DNA of 64,000 nt from DASSUW01 sp963759375 (GTDB taxonomy: Bacteria; Actinomycetota; Thermoleophilia; Solirubrobacterales; Solirubrobacteraceae): contig CAVWYY010000003.1 of NCBI GenBank assembly GCA_963759375.1, positions 558,001 to 622,000 of the forward strand, written 5' to 3'. Shown here one piece after another: positions 8,252-16,466 of the stretch. The first letter of the stretch is position 1, and the number at the start of each line of letters is the position of its first letter. The notes beneath the pieces were generated by a model. It had not been told where the DNA came from, ran no database searches, and saw nothing but the letters and a program-made list of their open reading frames with translations. Made by a program: the position numbers and the translations under genes.

Positions 8252-8959
8252 TCACTCCGAGGTCGGAACCTCGGAGGCCTTCGGCGTGTGGCGCTTGACC
8301 TGCTCGCAGTCGGCCGCGACGTCATCGGCGAAGTCGGCACGGACGCGATCGAAGCCCGGGCCGCACGTCACAACGTCGCGGGTACCGTCGCGGACCCAGA
8401 TGCGATCATCGCCGGCCTCGCCGTTGACGGTGTCGCTCTTCGCGTCCCGCACGCGCGCGGTGAGGCGGTCGTTGCCGGTGCCGCCGTTGATCGTGTCGGC
8501 GCCGAGGCCGCCGTGCAGCACGTCGAACCCGTCGCCGCCGTTGATCTTGTCGTCGCCGCGGCGGCCACGCACGCGATCGAAACCGGGACCGGTGTCGACG
8601 GTGTCGTCGCCGGCGCCCGCCCAGACGCGGTCGTTCCCGAGGCCGCCGGTGACCGAGTCGTTGCCCGCCCCGGCGTCGACGACATCAGGACCGGCGCCGC
8701 CGTCGACGGAGTCGTCGCCTCTGCCGGCCCGCACGCGGTCGAACCCGTCGCCGAGCGTGATGATGTCGTTGCCGGCGAAGGCACGGACCACGTCGGAGCC
8801 CGCCTGGGCGTCGATCGTGTCCGCGCCGCGGCTGCCCACGATCCGGTCGTGACCGGGGGTGCCGGTGATCTGCAGCGCGAGAGCTGTGCCGGTGGCCGCG
8901 AACGTGATCGCGACGGCGATCACGGGGGTCACGCACAGGCGCTTGAAACAATGGGACAC
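8252..8959 (-). CDS. Secreted calcium-binding RTX-like repeat protein
   Basis: About 235 residues. A Sec signal (RLCVTPVIAVAITFAATGTALA) is followed by roughly a dozen nine-residue repeats of the GxGxDxU type (GNDSVTGGLGNDRVWAGAG, GDDTVDTG and so on), which form a calcium-stabilised parallel beta-roll outside the cell. The C-terminus has two Cys, in VVTCGPGFDRVR and ADCEQV, likely a disulfide cap, seen on many Thermoleophilia repeat proteins. The GTG at 8959 is chosen because GGAGG stands 9 nt before it; the open frame extends to 9070. No enzymatic domain is attached, so a structural, adhesive or calcium-sequestering role is inferred. Confidence 0.82.
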   Translation of the reverse strand: MSHCFKRLCVTPVIAVAITFAATGTALALQITGTPGHDRIVGSRGADTIDAQAGSDVVRAFAGNDIITLGDGFDRVRAGRGDDSVDGGAGPDVVDAGAGNDSVTGGLGNDRVWAGAGDDTVDTGPGFDRVRGRRGDDKINGGDGFDVLHGGLGADTINGGTGNDRLTARVRDAKSDTVNGEAGDDRIWVRDGTRDVVTCGPGFDRVRADFADDVAADCEQVKRHTPKASEVPTSE

Positions 8960-9108
8960 GGGGCCCCACCTCCTGGCTGATCGGTTGACGCCCCGGAAAC
9001 CCCGACGGAGCCGCCGAGTTGCGGCGCGGTAGGGGTCCGGACACAGCCAGGGGGCCGGGGCCCCACTCACCCCTCGATTTGCGTGCCATACTGGGCCGCT
9101 GACGCCCG

Positions 9109-9182
<74 letters not shown>

Positions 9183-9193
9183 TCTTTCTGCAC

Positions 9194-9216
9194 AGCGGCG
9201 GTTTCGGCCCGCCGCT
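9194..9216. terminator. Hairpin between tRNA-Asp and the GYD gene
   Basis: Perfect 8-bp arms AGCGGCGG and CCGCCGCT enclose a 7-nt loop, between two convergent transcription units. It could end both transcripts. No long T run follows, so it is only a candidate. Confidence 0.5.
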
Positions 9217-9222
9217 CCGCTG

Positions 9223-9549
9223 CTATGAACTTGGCGGCCGGTACGTTGCTCCGGCTGCCTTCCGCATCGCGTCCTGGGCCTCGTCCATGTCGAGCAGAAC
9301 GGTGGTCTCGACCCCCGATAGCGCTCCGCCGGCGCCGACGGCCATAGCCAGCGCCGCCGCCGACGCGTTGTCGGGCGCCTCCATCAGAAATACGCCGTCG
9401 AACTCGCCAAAGGCGTACCAGAAGCCCAAGAGCTTGCCGCCAAGTGACTCGGCTACTTCTCGCGCCGCGGCGCTCCTGTCTTCCGGCTGAGCGAGCAGAG
9501 CTTTGATGGCGTCCGGCGTGTAGCTAAAGCGGCCGAGGTACAGCGGCAT
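9223..9549 (-). CDS. GYD-domain protein
   Basis: 108 residues beginning MPLYLGRFSYTPDAIKALL, with GKLLGFWYAFGEFDGVFLMEAPD in the middle. This is the small GYD domain, a ferredoxin-like alpha-beta fold of unknown biochemical role found singly across bacteria. The start is fixed by GGAGG six bases before the ATG at 9549; the open frame is longer upstream but has no family sequence. It appears to be a single-gene unit reading towards the tRNA terminator. No partner gene suggests a pathway. Confidence 0.8.
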   Translation of the reverse strand: MPLYLGRFSYTPDAIKALLAQPEDRSAAAREVAESLGGKLLGFWYAFGEFDGVFLMEAPDNASAAALAMAVGAGGALSGVETTVLLDMDEAQDAMRKAAGATYRPPSS

Positions 9550-9794
9550 ATGAAGCCTCCACCGACTGGGGGTTGTTGGGGACCGAGCGATCGTCTCGGA
9601 TCGCTGATGCGCGCGCAAGGCGGTCGAGGTGGTCGAGCACGCGCTCGAGCGTTCGAGCGAATCCGACGCAATGCACCCGATCTGTGTATCAGCGCGCGCC
9701 GCGGTCGCTCCTACCGCCGATGACCGCCAGCGCACATACCCCGGCGAGCCGTGCCGCTGGACACCCCACCTCAATCCTCCCCAGGAGAACCCCC
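9550..9794. other. Gap between divergent GYD and secreted-protein genes
   Basis: 245 bp with no supported gene. It must hold promoters for both flanking genes. Visible structure is limited to an inverted repeat AGCGATC/GATCGCT around 9585-9605 and a GC-rich stretch rich in TCGAG. I see no convincing -35/-10 pair. Confidence 0.4.
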
Positions 9795-10265
9795 ATGTCC
9801 CGTTCCACCCGCATCACCCGCACGGCGACCGCCGCCCTGGCGATCGCCGCGCTCGCCGCGCCGACGGCGTTGGCCCGGCCGATCGAGCACCCCAGCTCGA
9901 ACGCCCAGGACGCCGCGGCCCAGGCCCAGCCCCGCCAGGACCTGCGGCCGCCCGACGTGCGTGACGCCGCCACCAGGCCGCAGCCGCGCGTGAGCCAGTC
10001 TGACATCGGCACGTCCAGCCTGGCCGGCACGACCTCGCCCAAGGGCGACGTCTTCTGGTCCTACGACTACCCGGCCGCGAAGCCGGGCGCGAAGCCCGTC
10101 TCCGTGGCCCCCTCCGTCGTCCGCCCGACGCCGGTGCCCGCCACCGGCGACGACACGGACACCCCGTGGGCGACGATCGGCATCGCGATTGCCGCCGCCA
10201 TGCTCGGCGGTGCCGGCGGCGCCGTCGCCACCTCCCGGACCCGGCGCTCGCACGCCGCGGTCTGA
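9795..10265 (+). CDS. Secreted, C-terminally anchored low-complexity protein
   Basis: 156 residues: an N-terminal signal peptide (TATAALAIAALAAPTALA), a Pro/Ala/Gln-rich middle of ~90 residues, then one C-terminal TM (WATIGIAIAAAMLGGAGG) followed by a positive tail. PVPATGDDTD just before the helix recalls an LPxTG-like region but is not a sorting motif. AGGAG eight bases before the ATG at 9795 fixes the start. It should sit on the outer face of the cell membrane with a flexible stalk. No enzymatic residues are evident and I do not recognise a family. Confidence 0.7.
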   Translation: MSRSTRITRTATAALAIAALAAPTALARPIEHPSSNAQDAAAQAQPRQDLRPPDVRDAATRPQPRVSQSDIGTSSLAGTTSPKGDVFWSYDYPAAKPGAKPVSVAPSVVRPTPVPATGDDTDTPWATIGIAIAAAMLGGAGGAVATSRTRRSHAAV

Positions 10266-10271
10266 ACCCGG

Positions 10272-12617
10272 TCACCCAGGGCGCCGGCTCAGGCCGGCGC
10301 CCTGGCGCCCGACAGATCGCGGTCCCCTCCGCCTACGCCGCAGCCGTGGCGATCCGGCGATGACGGCCACGAGCAACGCGACGAGCGCGACGGCGCTGAT
10401 GATCGCCCCGTAGCGCACGCTCGCCGGCCGGTACTCGAACCGCACCTCGTGCCGGCCCGCCGCGACGGGCACGGACCGGAACGCGACGTTGGCGGCCTCG
10501 ATGTCGGCAGGGCGCCCGTCCACGGTCGCCTCCCAGCCCGGGTAGAAGGTGTCGAGCAGCACGAGGCGACCGGCCTGCCGTGCGTCGACCTCGATCGTGA
10601 CGCTGGTGTCGCTGCGCTCGGTGACGCGCGCGGGCGTGGCCGCGGGCGGGTCGCCGGCCGGGGCCGCGTCCCGGGTCTCGATCACCGGCTGGTCGCGGGC
10701 CTGTTCCGTCGTCCCGGCGGCGACGCCGAACAGTCCTGCCTCGACGCTCGCGGCGGGCCGCCAGCCGTAGGCGACGAACGCCGGAGGCAGCGCGGTGCGG
10801 TGCTCGAGCACGAAGCCGCCGGGCCCGTCGTAGGCGATCGGGTCGTCGCGCAGCGACGGTACGTCGACGCGGCGGTCGACGAGCACCGCGCGGACCCCGA
10901 ACGTGTCGAGCAGCCGGGGCGTGCGCGGCTCGGAAGGGTCGACCGCCTCGGTGCTCGCGGTCGCCCCGCCGCCGAGCGCGTACCACAGCCGCGCGGTGCG
11001 CTCCACCGACGGCTGCTCATGGCCGCGCGCATCGGCGAGCCGCCACCGCGACGCGGTGTTGGGCTCGAGCCCGCCGACACCGATGACCCGTCCGCCGTCC
11101 GCCGCGAGGTCGTGCATGGCGGCGACGGGCGGTGGCTCGGGTGGGTCGGCCTCCGCCTTGTCGATCGCCGGGTTGAAGCCCCAGCCCATCCACAACAGGT
11201 CGACCGCCACGACGGTGCAGGCGACGGGCACGAGCCAGCTGCGCGGGCGCCGCGCGGCCAGCAGGATGCCGACGGTCGCGGCCGCGAACAGCAGCCAGCG
11301 CACTCCCGCCGCCAGGTTCACCCCGTCGGCACCGCGGGCGGCCGTGCCGCGCAGCTGGTCGAGCGCCTCGCCGAGCGCGCCGATCCGCGGCAGCACCGCC
11401 AGCACCGGCAGCACCGCCAGCGCGCTCACCGCGATCAGCATCCGCCGGCGTTCCGCGGGCGTGCCGTCGAGCCAGCGCTCGAACCCGAACGCGGCGAGCA
11501 TCGCGATCGCGAACCCGGCCAGCACGAGCGCGCGGCTGACGTTCACGGAGTCGAGCACCGGCAGGTCGTGGACGACGTCGGTGACCGGGCCGGTGTCGAA
11601 CGAGACGATCAAGGCCACCGCCGCGAGCGCGGCGAAGAAGAGCTGCGGCCCGCGCGGGCGGCGGGCGATCAGGCCCGCCGCGGCGAGCAGCAGCGGCAGC
11701 ACGCCGGCGTAGAGCGTCCGCTCGGTGAAGTTGACGGGTCCCGGGATCTCGCCCGCCCGGTCGGGCCTGCCCCAGTACTCGGGCAGGGCGAGGCTGCCGA
11801 CCGCCTTCAGGGGCAGCGGCGGCTGCGACCGCGACGTGCTGAGCGCCTCGCGCAGCGCCTCGATCAGGGGGAGCAGCATCACCGCCGACAGCGCCACGCC
11901 GACCACCGCCGCGGTCGCCGCCAGCAGCACGCCGCGGAGCGAGCGCAGCCGGGTGGCCACCCAGCCCGCCGTGGCGAGCGACACGAGCAGCGCGCTCTCC
12001 GGTTGGCCGCCGAGCCACGCGAGCCCGATCAGCGCCGCCAGCGCCGCTGCGTCGCGCACGGCCTCCGATCGGCACAGCCGGTCCGCGACCACGAACAGCC
12101 AGGGCAGCAGCACGTACGCGTTCGAGTGCGGGTGCATCAGCCAGTCGACGAGGTAGGTGCCGAACCCGAACGCGATCGCCCCGACCAGCGCCGGCCCGGA
12201 TCGCAGTCCCAGCGAGCGTGCGAGCACGAACGTCCCCAGCCCGGCGAGCAGCAGCTTGAGCACTGCGATCCAGACTTGGGACTCCCAGAACGGGAACACG
12301 ACTCCGACCCAGGTCAGCGGGAACAGCGGCGCGCTCTGCTGGGCCGCCAGGAGCGGCCGGCCGGCCGACAGGCCCTGCGTCCACACTGGCAGCCGCCCGT
12401 CGCGCAGCGCCTCCCGCACCTGCAGGCCGTCGGGCTCGAACACGAACCCGGAGTCGAACTGCAACGGGTTCTCGCCCACGGGGCCGCCGGCGGAGAACGG
12501 CGCCGACGACAGCGCCAGGTCGCTCGCCGACATCACCTTTCCGCCCAGCGTGGCCGGCGCCAGCAGCACGACGGCCAGGACGAACAGCAGCGCCGCCGGC
12601 GCCGCGCCACGGGACAT
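10272..12617 (-). CDS. YfhO-type polytopic membrane protein
   Basis: 781 residues with about a dozen TMs in the first ~500 residues, then a ~230-residue extracytoplasmic beta-rich domain and one last TM before a basic tail. The loop LFPLTWVGVVFPFWESQ with FGTYLVDWLMHPHSNAY fits the YfhO family, GT-C-fold glycosyltransferase-like proteins implicated in lipoteichoic acid or protein glycosylation. The C-terminal domain (RPADIEAANVAFRSVPVAAG RHEVRFEYRP) is typical. The start ATG at 12617 precedes the first TM. The last ~25 residues are Arg-rich and overlap a hairpin. It is probably involved in envelope glycan assembly, though no donor synthesis genes adjoin. Confidence 0.78.
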   Translation of the reverse strand: MSRGAAPAALLFVLAVVLLAPATLGGKVMSASDLALSSAPFSAGGPVGENPLQFDSGFVFEPDGLQVREALRDGRLPVWTQGLSAGRPLLAAQQSAPLFPLTWVGVVFPFWESQVWIAVLKLLLAGLGTFVLARSLGLRSGPALVGAIAFGFGTYLVDWLMHPHSNAYVLLPWLFVVADRLCRSEAVRDAAALAALIGLAWLGGQPESALLVSLATAGWVATRLRSLRGVLLAATAAVVGVALSAVMLLPLIEALREALSTSRSQPPLPLKAVGSLALPEYWGRPDRAGEIPGPVNFTERTLYAGVLPLLLAAAGLIARRPRGPQLFFAALAAVALIVSFDTGPVTDVVHDLPVLDSVNVSRALVLAGFAIAMLAAFGFERWLDGTPAERRRMLIAVSALAVLPVLAVLPRIGALGEALDQLRGTAARGADGVNLAAGVRWLLFAAATVGILLAARRPRSWLVPVACTVVAVDLLWMGWGFNPAIDKAEADPPEPPPVAAMHDLAADGGRVIGVGGLEPNTASRWRLADARGHEQPSVERTARLWYALGGGATASTEAVDPSEPRTPRLLDTFGVRAVLVDRRVDVPSLRDDPIAYDGPGGFVLEHRTALPPAFVAYGWRPAASVEAGLFGVAAGTTEQARDQPVIETRDAAPAGDPPAATPARVTERSDTSVTIEVDARQAGRLVLLDTFYPGWEATVDGRPADIEAANVAFRSVPVAAGRHEVRFEYRPASVRYGAIISAVALVALLVAVIAGSPRLRRRRRGPRSVGRQGAGLSRRPG
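10277..10304. terminator. 12-bp GC-rich hairpin at convergent 3' ends
   Basis: Perfect arms CAGGGCGCCGGC and GCCGGCGCCCTG flank the tetraloop TCAG. It begins 12 bp after the stop of the gene at 9795 and overlaps the last codons of the convergent YfhO-type gene, so it can act for the plus transcript. There is no T tract. Confidence 0.55.
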
Positions 12618-12648
12618 GGCGCGGCAGACTAGTGGTCGCTCGGCTCGT

Positions 12649-13185
12649 TCAGTCGCACAGCCACGCCTCCATGCGCTCGAAGCACCCCGCCGCGGCGGCG
12701 CACGCCTCGCCGGGGTCGGGATGCGCGGCCTCGACGACCGTGCCGAAGGCCCGCCAGCGCGCGGCGGCTGCGCTGCCGTAGGCGGCGAAGAACCCCGCGC
12801 CCGTCTCGGGGGTCAGGCCGAGTCGCTGCCGCGCGTCGCGCGCGATCAGCTTGCCGCCGAGTGTCGCGCCCTCGAGCACGTAGAGGACGCCGAGCGCCCG
12901 GGCGGGCGTGTCGACCGCGGGGAGCGCCGTCGCGACCGGCCCGGCGTGCCCGGCCAGCGCCTGCAGGTCGGCGACCAGCAGCGGCGCCTTGCGCCGCGCC
13001 GGGAAGTCGAGCCCCGGCACCGTCTCGGCGTACGGCGCGAGCCGCTCCTCGAGCGGGTCGTAGAAGCCGTACAAGCGTTCCAGCAGGTCGCGGTAGGCGT
13101 CCAATGAGACCAGTCGCGCGCCGATGTCGAGCCGCCCCTCCAGCCGCTCGTGATGCTGCGCGGTGTGCCGGCGCAGCGCCCGCAT
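12649..13185 (-). CDS. Biliverdin-producing heme oxygenase
   Basis: 178 residues. MRALRRHTAQHHERLEG carries the proximal heme-ligand His near residue 11-12, and YVLEGATLGGKLI is the distal-helix region of bacterial heme oxygenases of the BphO/HemO class. The enzyme opens heme to biliverdin, CO and iron, for iron release or chromophore supply. No bacteriophytochrome gene is adjacent. The ATG at 13185 is chosen because family sequence starts there; the long open frame upstream (to 14088) is an antisense-frame artefact of the neighbouring gene. Confidence 0.85.
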   Translation of the reverse strand: MRALRRHTAQHHERLEGRLDIGARLVSLDAYRDLLERLYGFYDPLEERLAPYAETVPGLDFPARRKAPLLVADLQALAGHAGPVATALPAVDTPARALGVLYVLEGATLGGKLIARDARQRLGLTPETGAGFFAAYGSAAAARWRAFGTVVEAAHPDPGEACAAAAGCFERMEAWLCD

Positions 13186-13229
13186 CGTTCCGTGAGGGCC
13201 CCGTCCGTACAACGAGCCGATCCTACGCG

Positions 13230-14231
13230 CTAGGCGTGGAATGCCGCGAGCCGCTCGGCCTCGTCGTCGAGCGCCCGCCGCGTCGCGCGGTCGAGCTTCG
13301 TCCACGGGTCCAGCGCGACCCGGCCGTCCTCGTACCGCCACTCGCCGGCGACGGCGCCGTCGACCAGGAAGGTCGGCGTCCCGTGGGGCCGCTTGACGCT
13401 GAACACCCGGGGACGGAGGTCCTCGGGGAGCAGGCCTGTGCGGCGTGCGTGGACGAGCAGCGTCGCGTCCCAGACCGGCAGGAAGCGGATCGGCGCGGGC
13501 GTGTCCGGGTCCGGCCGCGGCGCGCCCGGGACGTCCAGCAGACCGTCGCCGACGTCCTCCATCTCGGCCAGCGCCGGCTTGAGCGCGGTGAGCTTGAGTC
13601 CGGTGAAGCTCGCGACGTCGTGGCGGGTGGCGGGGCCGAAGCCGCGCAGGTAGCTGCGCACGAGGTGCGCTATTGCCTCGGCGGGCTCGATCGGCTCGGG
13701 CGCCAGCCAGTCGGCGGCGTCGCCGTAGAGGTCGGCCCGCCGGCGTTCCCAGGTGCCGGAGGGCGGGACGCGGACCATGTCGTGCCAGAGGCCGACCCCG
13801 CGGGCGCGCTCCTTGCCGACCAGCTCCTCGAGCTCGCGCCGGGTTGCTGGCCCGTCGGCCAGCCGGGCGGCGACCGTGCGGGCCGCCGCGGCCATCTGCC
13901 GGGCGCTCACGTCGACGTTGCGCAGCCATGAATCGCGGCGGGCGTCGCGGACGGCGACCGCCAACGGCCAGTAGTCGCGCGGTGCGACGAGATGGATCGT
14001 CGAGCGCATGAGCGTCGCCTGGATGACGGACCGCTCCTCGAGCGCGCCCGTGAGGTCGGCGCGCGCCAGTCCCTCGACGCGGGACCACAGGCCGACGTAC
14101 ATCGCCGGCGCGTACTGCGCCTGGATGCCGCCGATCTGCTCGAGGGCCTCCGGCAACGACACCTCGCCGCGGTCGAGCAGCAGCTGGCGCGCGAGCAGGG
14201 CGCGGTTGAGCTGCCGCTCGGTCAGCGCCAC
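13230..14231 (-). CDS. Winged-helix AlkZ-like DNA-binding/glycosylase-family protein
   Basis: 333 residues of the winged-helix HTH_42 family that includes the DNA glycosylase AlkZ, which unhooks interstrand crosslinks. GGIQAQYAP near residue 30 contains the QxQ motif used for catalysis in that family, and SVIQATLMRSTIHLV and PVWDATLLVHARR are conserved landmarks. The GTG at 14231 is used: AAGGAG precedes it and it overlaps the end of the TetR gene by 10 bp, so expression is coupled to the regulator. Whether it repairs bulky alkyl adducts exported or sensed by the adjacent TetR/MFS pair is speculation. Confidence 0.8.
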   Translation of the reverse strand: MALTERQLNRALLARQLLLDRGEVSLPEALEQIGGIQAQYAPAMYVGLWSRVEGLARADLTGALEERSVIQATLMRSTIHLVAPRDYWPLAVAVRDARRDSWLRNVDVSARQMAAAARTVAARLADGPATRRELEELVGKERARGVGLWHDMVRVPPSGTWERRRADLYGDAADWLAPEPIEPAEAIAHLVRSYLRGFGPATRHDVASFTGLKLTALKPALAEMEDVGDGLLDVPGAPRPDPDTPAPIRFLPVWDATLLVHARRTGLLPEDLRPRVFSVKRPHGTPTFLVDGAVAGEWRYEDGRVALDPWTKLDRATRRALDDEAERLAAFHA

Positions 14232-14848
14232 CGCTGCTGGATCTCCTTCCAGCTGGGGGCGGGGCCGGGGAGCGGGTCGAGGCCGGGGCGCAGCGCCTGC
14301 AGCGTCAGCGCGAGATAGCGGCGCTGGAGGGCCGCCGTCCGCTGCTCGTCGCCGAGCCGGATCGCGCGCAGCTGCTCGAACAGCAGGTTCACGTCCTCCT
14401 GCGTGACGTCGTCGCGCAGCGCCCCCGCCTCGTGCGCCCGGTCGATCACGGCGGCGACCGCGGCGTGCAGCCGGCGGGCGGCCGCGAGCAGCTCCTTGGT
14501 CGGCGTGAACGTGCCGGCCAGCACGGCGCCGAGCGAGCCGGCGCCGGCCTCGAGTGCGTCCGCCATGAACTCGCCGAAGACCACGGTGGGATCGTCGCCG
14601 GTGCGGGCGAGCGAGCGCTCGGCGACGGCCTCGAGCCGCTCCATCCCGTCCTGGCACAGGTGCAGGACCAGCGCCTCCTTGCTGGGGTAGCGCCGGTACA
14701 GGGTCCCGATCCCGACGCCGGCCCGCCTGGCGATGTCGGCCATCGAGGCGTCGGGGTCGGCGGTGAGTACCGCCCGGGCGGCCTCGAGCACCAGCGAGTC
14801 GTTGCGCGAGGCCTCGGCCTGCCGTCCGGTGAGGGGTCGGGCGCTCAC
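14222..14848 (-). CDS. TetR-family regulator
   Basis: 208 residues. The N-terminal helix-turn-helix reads ASMADIARRAGVGIGTLYRRYPSKEALV (about residues 36-63); the C-terminal ligand domain belongs to a common actinobacterial TetR type. It starts at a GTG at 14848, 142 bp from the divergent MFS exporter, and a 21-bp inverted repeat suited to a TetR dimer lies just upstream of that exporter. The likely role is repression of the exporter until a toxic ligand binds. It is cotranscribed with the AlkZ-like gene. Confidence 0.88.
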   Translation of the reverse strand: MSARPLTGRQAEASRNDSLVLEAARAVLTADPDASMADIARRAGVGIGTLYRRYPSKEALVLHLCQDGMERLEAVAERSLARTGDDPTVVFGEFMADALEAGAGSLGAVLAGTFTPTKELLAAARRLHAAVAAVIDRAHEAGALRDDVTQEDVNLLFEQLRAIRLGDEQRTAALQRRYLALTLQALRPGLDPLPGPAPSWKEIQQRWR

Positions 14849-14863
14849 GGGTCCAGCGTACGC

Positions 14864-14886
14864 GTAAGGGGGTCTGACCCCCTTAC
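14864..14886. repeat. 23-bp palindromic repeat, copy 1
   Basis: Perfect 11-bp arms GTAAGGGGGTC and GACCCCCTTAC around a single T. It starts 16 bp upstream of the TetR start codon. The same sequence occurs twice more at 21379 and 21414. All copies lie in gaps between divergent genes, so it is unlikely to be a simple terminator. Confidence 0.85.
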
Positions 14887-14952
14887 TAAGGGCGCGATCC
14901 GGGGAGGTGGCTGCGTTCGCCCGATGTGCAGGAAGTGCATCTCGGCGATCCT

Positions 14953-14973
14953 ATCGGAACCGAATGTTCCGAT
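14953..14973. promoter_or_regulatory. Candidate TetR operator upstream of the MFS exporter
   Basis: Perfect 8-bp arms ATCGGAAC and GTTCCGAT with a 5-bp centre. It ends 16 bp before the exporter ATG, just upstream of its ribosome site, where a bound dimer would block transcription. Size and position match TetR operators. Assignment to the adjacent TetR is inference. Confidence 0.55.
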
Positions 14974-14989
14974 CCGAAAGGGAGCCGAG

Positions 14990-16444
14990 ATGAGCAAACG
15001 AGAGACCGTGGGACTGCTGATGCTGTCGCTGGGCGTGGCCCTGATCGCCGTCGACATGTCGATCGTCAACCTCGTGATGCCGCAGATGGCCCGCGACCTG
15101 GAGCTCGGGTTCACCGCGCTCCAGTACGTGAGCGCGCTGTTCTCGCTGGCCGCCGCCGCCGTCGTGATCCCGGCCGGCGACATCGCCGACCGGATCGGCC
15201 CGCGCCGCGCCTACCTCGCCGGGCTGGGCGTCTTCCTGGCCGGCAGCGCGATCGCCGCCGTCGCGCCGACCGACGTCGTGCTGCTCGCCGGCCGCGTGGT
15301 CCAGGGCCTGGGCGCCGGGGCGGCGCTGACCGCCGCGCTGGGCACGATCAACGCCGCGTTCGCCGGTCCCGCCCGCGGGATCGCGTTCGCGCTCTACGGC
15401 GCCACGTTCGCCGCCGCCTGCGCCGCCGGGCCGCTGCTCGGCGCGGTCATCGCCGAGGCGTCGAGCTGGCGCTGGGCGTTCGGCATCAACCTGGTCGCCG
15501 GCCCGATCGCGTTCGCCGGCGTCATCAAGCTCGTCCCGAACGTCGCTCCGCGGGCGGACGCCCGCCGGCCCGACGTCGCCGGCACCGTGCTGGCGAGCGC
15601 CGGCCTCGCCGCCCTCACGTTCGCGATCGTCCAGGGCGAGACGGCCGGGTGGGTCCTGTCGGCGATCCTGCTCCCGGCGTTCGTGATCGTCCAGCGCGTG
15701 AACGTGCGCCGCGGCGCCCCGGCGATCCTCGACCCGGTGCTGACCCGCGTCCGGTCGTTCACGCTCGGCAGCGCCGCGCTGCTGATCATCGGCGCCGGCG
15801 AGTTCGGCCTGATGTTCCTGCTCCCGCTCGAGCTCCAGTCGGGCAAGGGCCTGACCGCGATCGAGGCGGGGCTGGTGCAGCTGCCGGTGGCGGTGTTCGC
15901 GATGGTGGCGTTCCCGCTCGTGCAGAAGCTCGCCGCGCGCACCGACGAGCGCACCGCCGTCGTCGTGGGCCTGATGCTGGAGGCGGCCGGCCTGGTCGGC
16001 GTCGGTATCGCGATCCAGTCGAGCCAGGCGCTGCTGATCATGCCTGGGCTGGCGATCTACGGCCTCGGCGTCGGCGCAGCGACGGCGCAGCTCTCGGCGC
16101 TGGTGCTGGCCGAGGTGCCGGCCTCGCGCAACGGCCTCGCGTCCGGCATCTCGTCGGCGGTCCGCCAGCTCGGCTCGACGATGGGCGTCGGCGTCCTCGG
16201 CGTGGTGTTCTCGGCCACCCTGGCTGGGACCGACGCCGACCTCGCCGACCGGCCGGTCCAGACCGTGTCCCACCTGCGGGCGATCAGTGACGAGCATGCG
16301 GTGTCGCGTGCGGCCGACGCGCTGTCGAGCGGCGTGTTCGTCGCCGCGCTCGTCGCGGCGGCGTTCCTGGTCGCCGGCGCGCTGGCGATCCGCTTCCAGT
16401 CCCGTCGCGAGGCGGGGTACGCGCCCGCTCCGGCGACCGCCTGA
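14990..16444 (+). CDS. MFS drug/proton antiporter, DHA2 (14-TM) type
   Basis: 484 residues with about 14 TMs. The N-terminal LGVALIAVDMSIVNLVMPQM is the DHA2 signature with its membrane-embedded Asp. GDIADRIGPRRAYLAG is the loop 2-3 motif A, and FAAACAAGPLLGAVIAE is the motif C antiporter region. It exports hydrophobic or cationic toxicants using the proton gradient. GGAG precedes the ATG at 14990. It is divergent from a TetR regulator and preceded by an inverted repeat, the normal arrangement for an inducible efflux pump. Substrate unknown. Confidence 0.9.
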   Translation: MSKRETVGLLMLSLGVALIAVDMSIVNLVMPQMARDLELGFTALQYVSALFSLAAAAVVIPAGDIADRIGPRRAYLAGLGVFLAGSAIAAVAPTDVVLLAGRVVQGLGAGAALTAALGTINAAFAGPARGIAFALYGATFAAACAAGPLLGAVIAEASSWRWAFGINLVAGPIAFAGVIKLVPNVAPRADARRPDVAGTVLASAGLAALTFAIVQGETAGWVLSAILLPAFVIVQRVNVRRGAPAILDPVLTRVRSFTLGSAALLIIGAGEFGLMFLLPLELQSGKGLTAIEAGLVQLPVAVFAMVAFPLVQKLAARTDERTAVVVGLMLEAAGLVGVGIAIQSSQALLIMPGLAIYGLGVGAATAQLSALVLAEVPASRNGLASGISSAVRQLGSTMGVGVLGVVFSATLAGTDADLADRPVQTVSHLRAISDEHAVSRAADALSSGVFVAALVAAAFLVAGALAIRFQSRREAGYAPAPATA

Positions 16445-16466
16445 GCAGGACGCGCGCCTGGGCGAG

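Noticed and set aside
10449..12632. 727-residue plus-strand ORF opposite the YfhO-type gene
   Set aside because: Arg/Gln/His-rich low-complexity translation; the opposite strand encodes a clear membrane protein.
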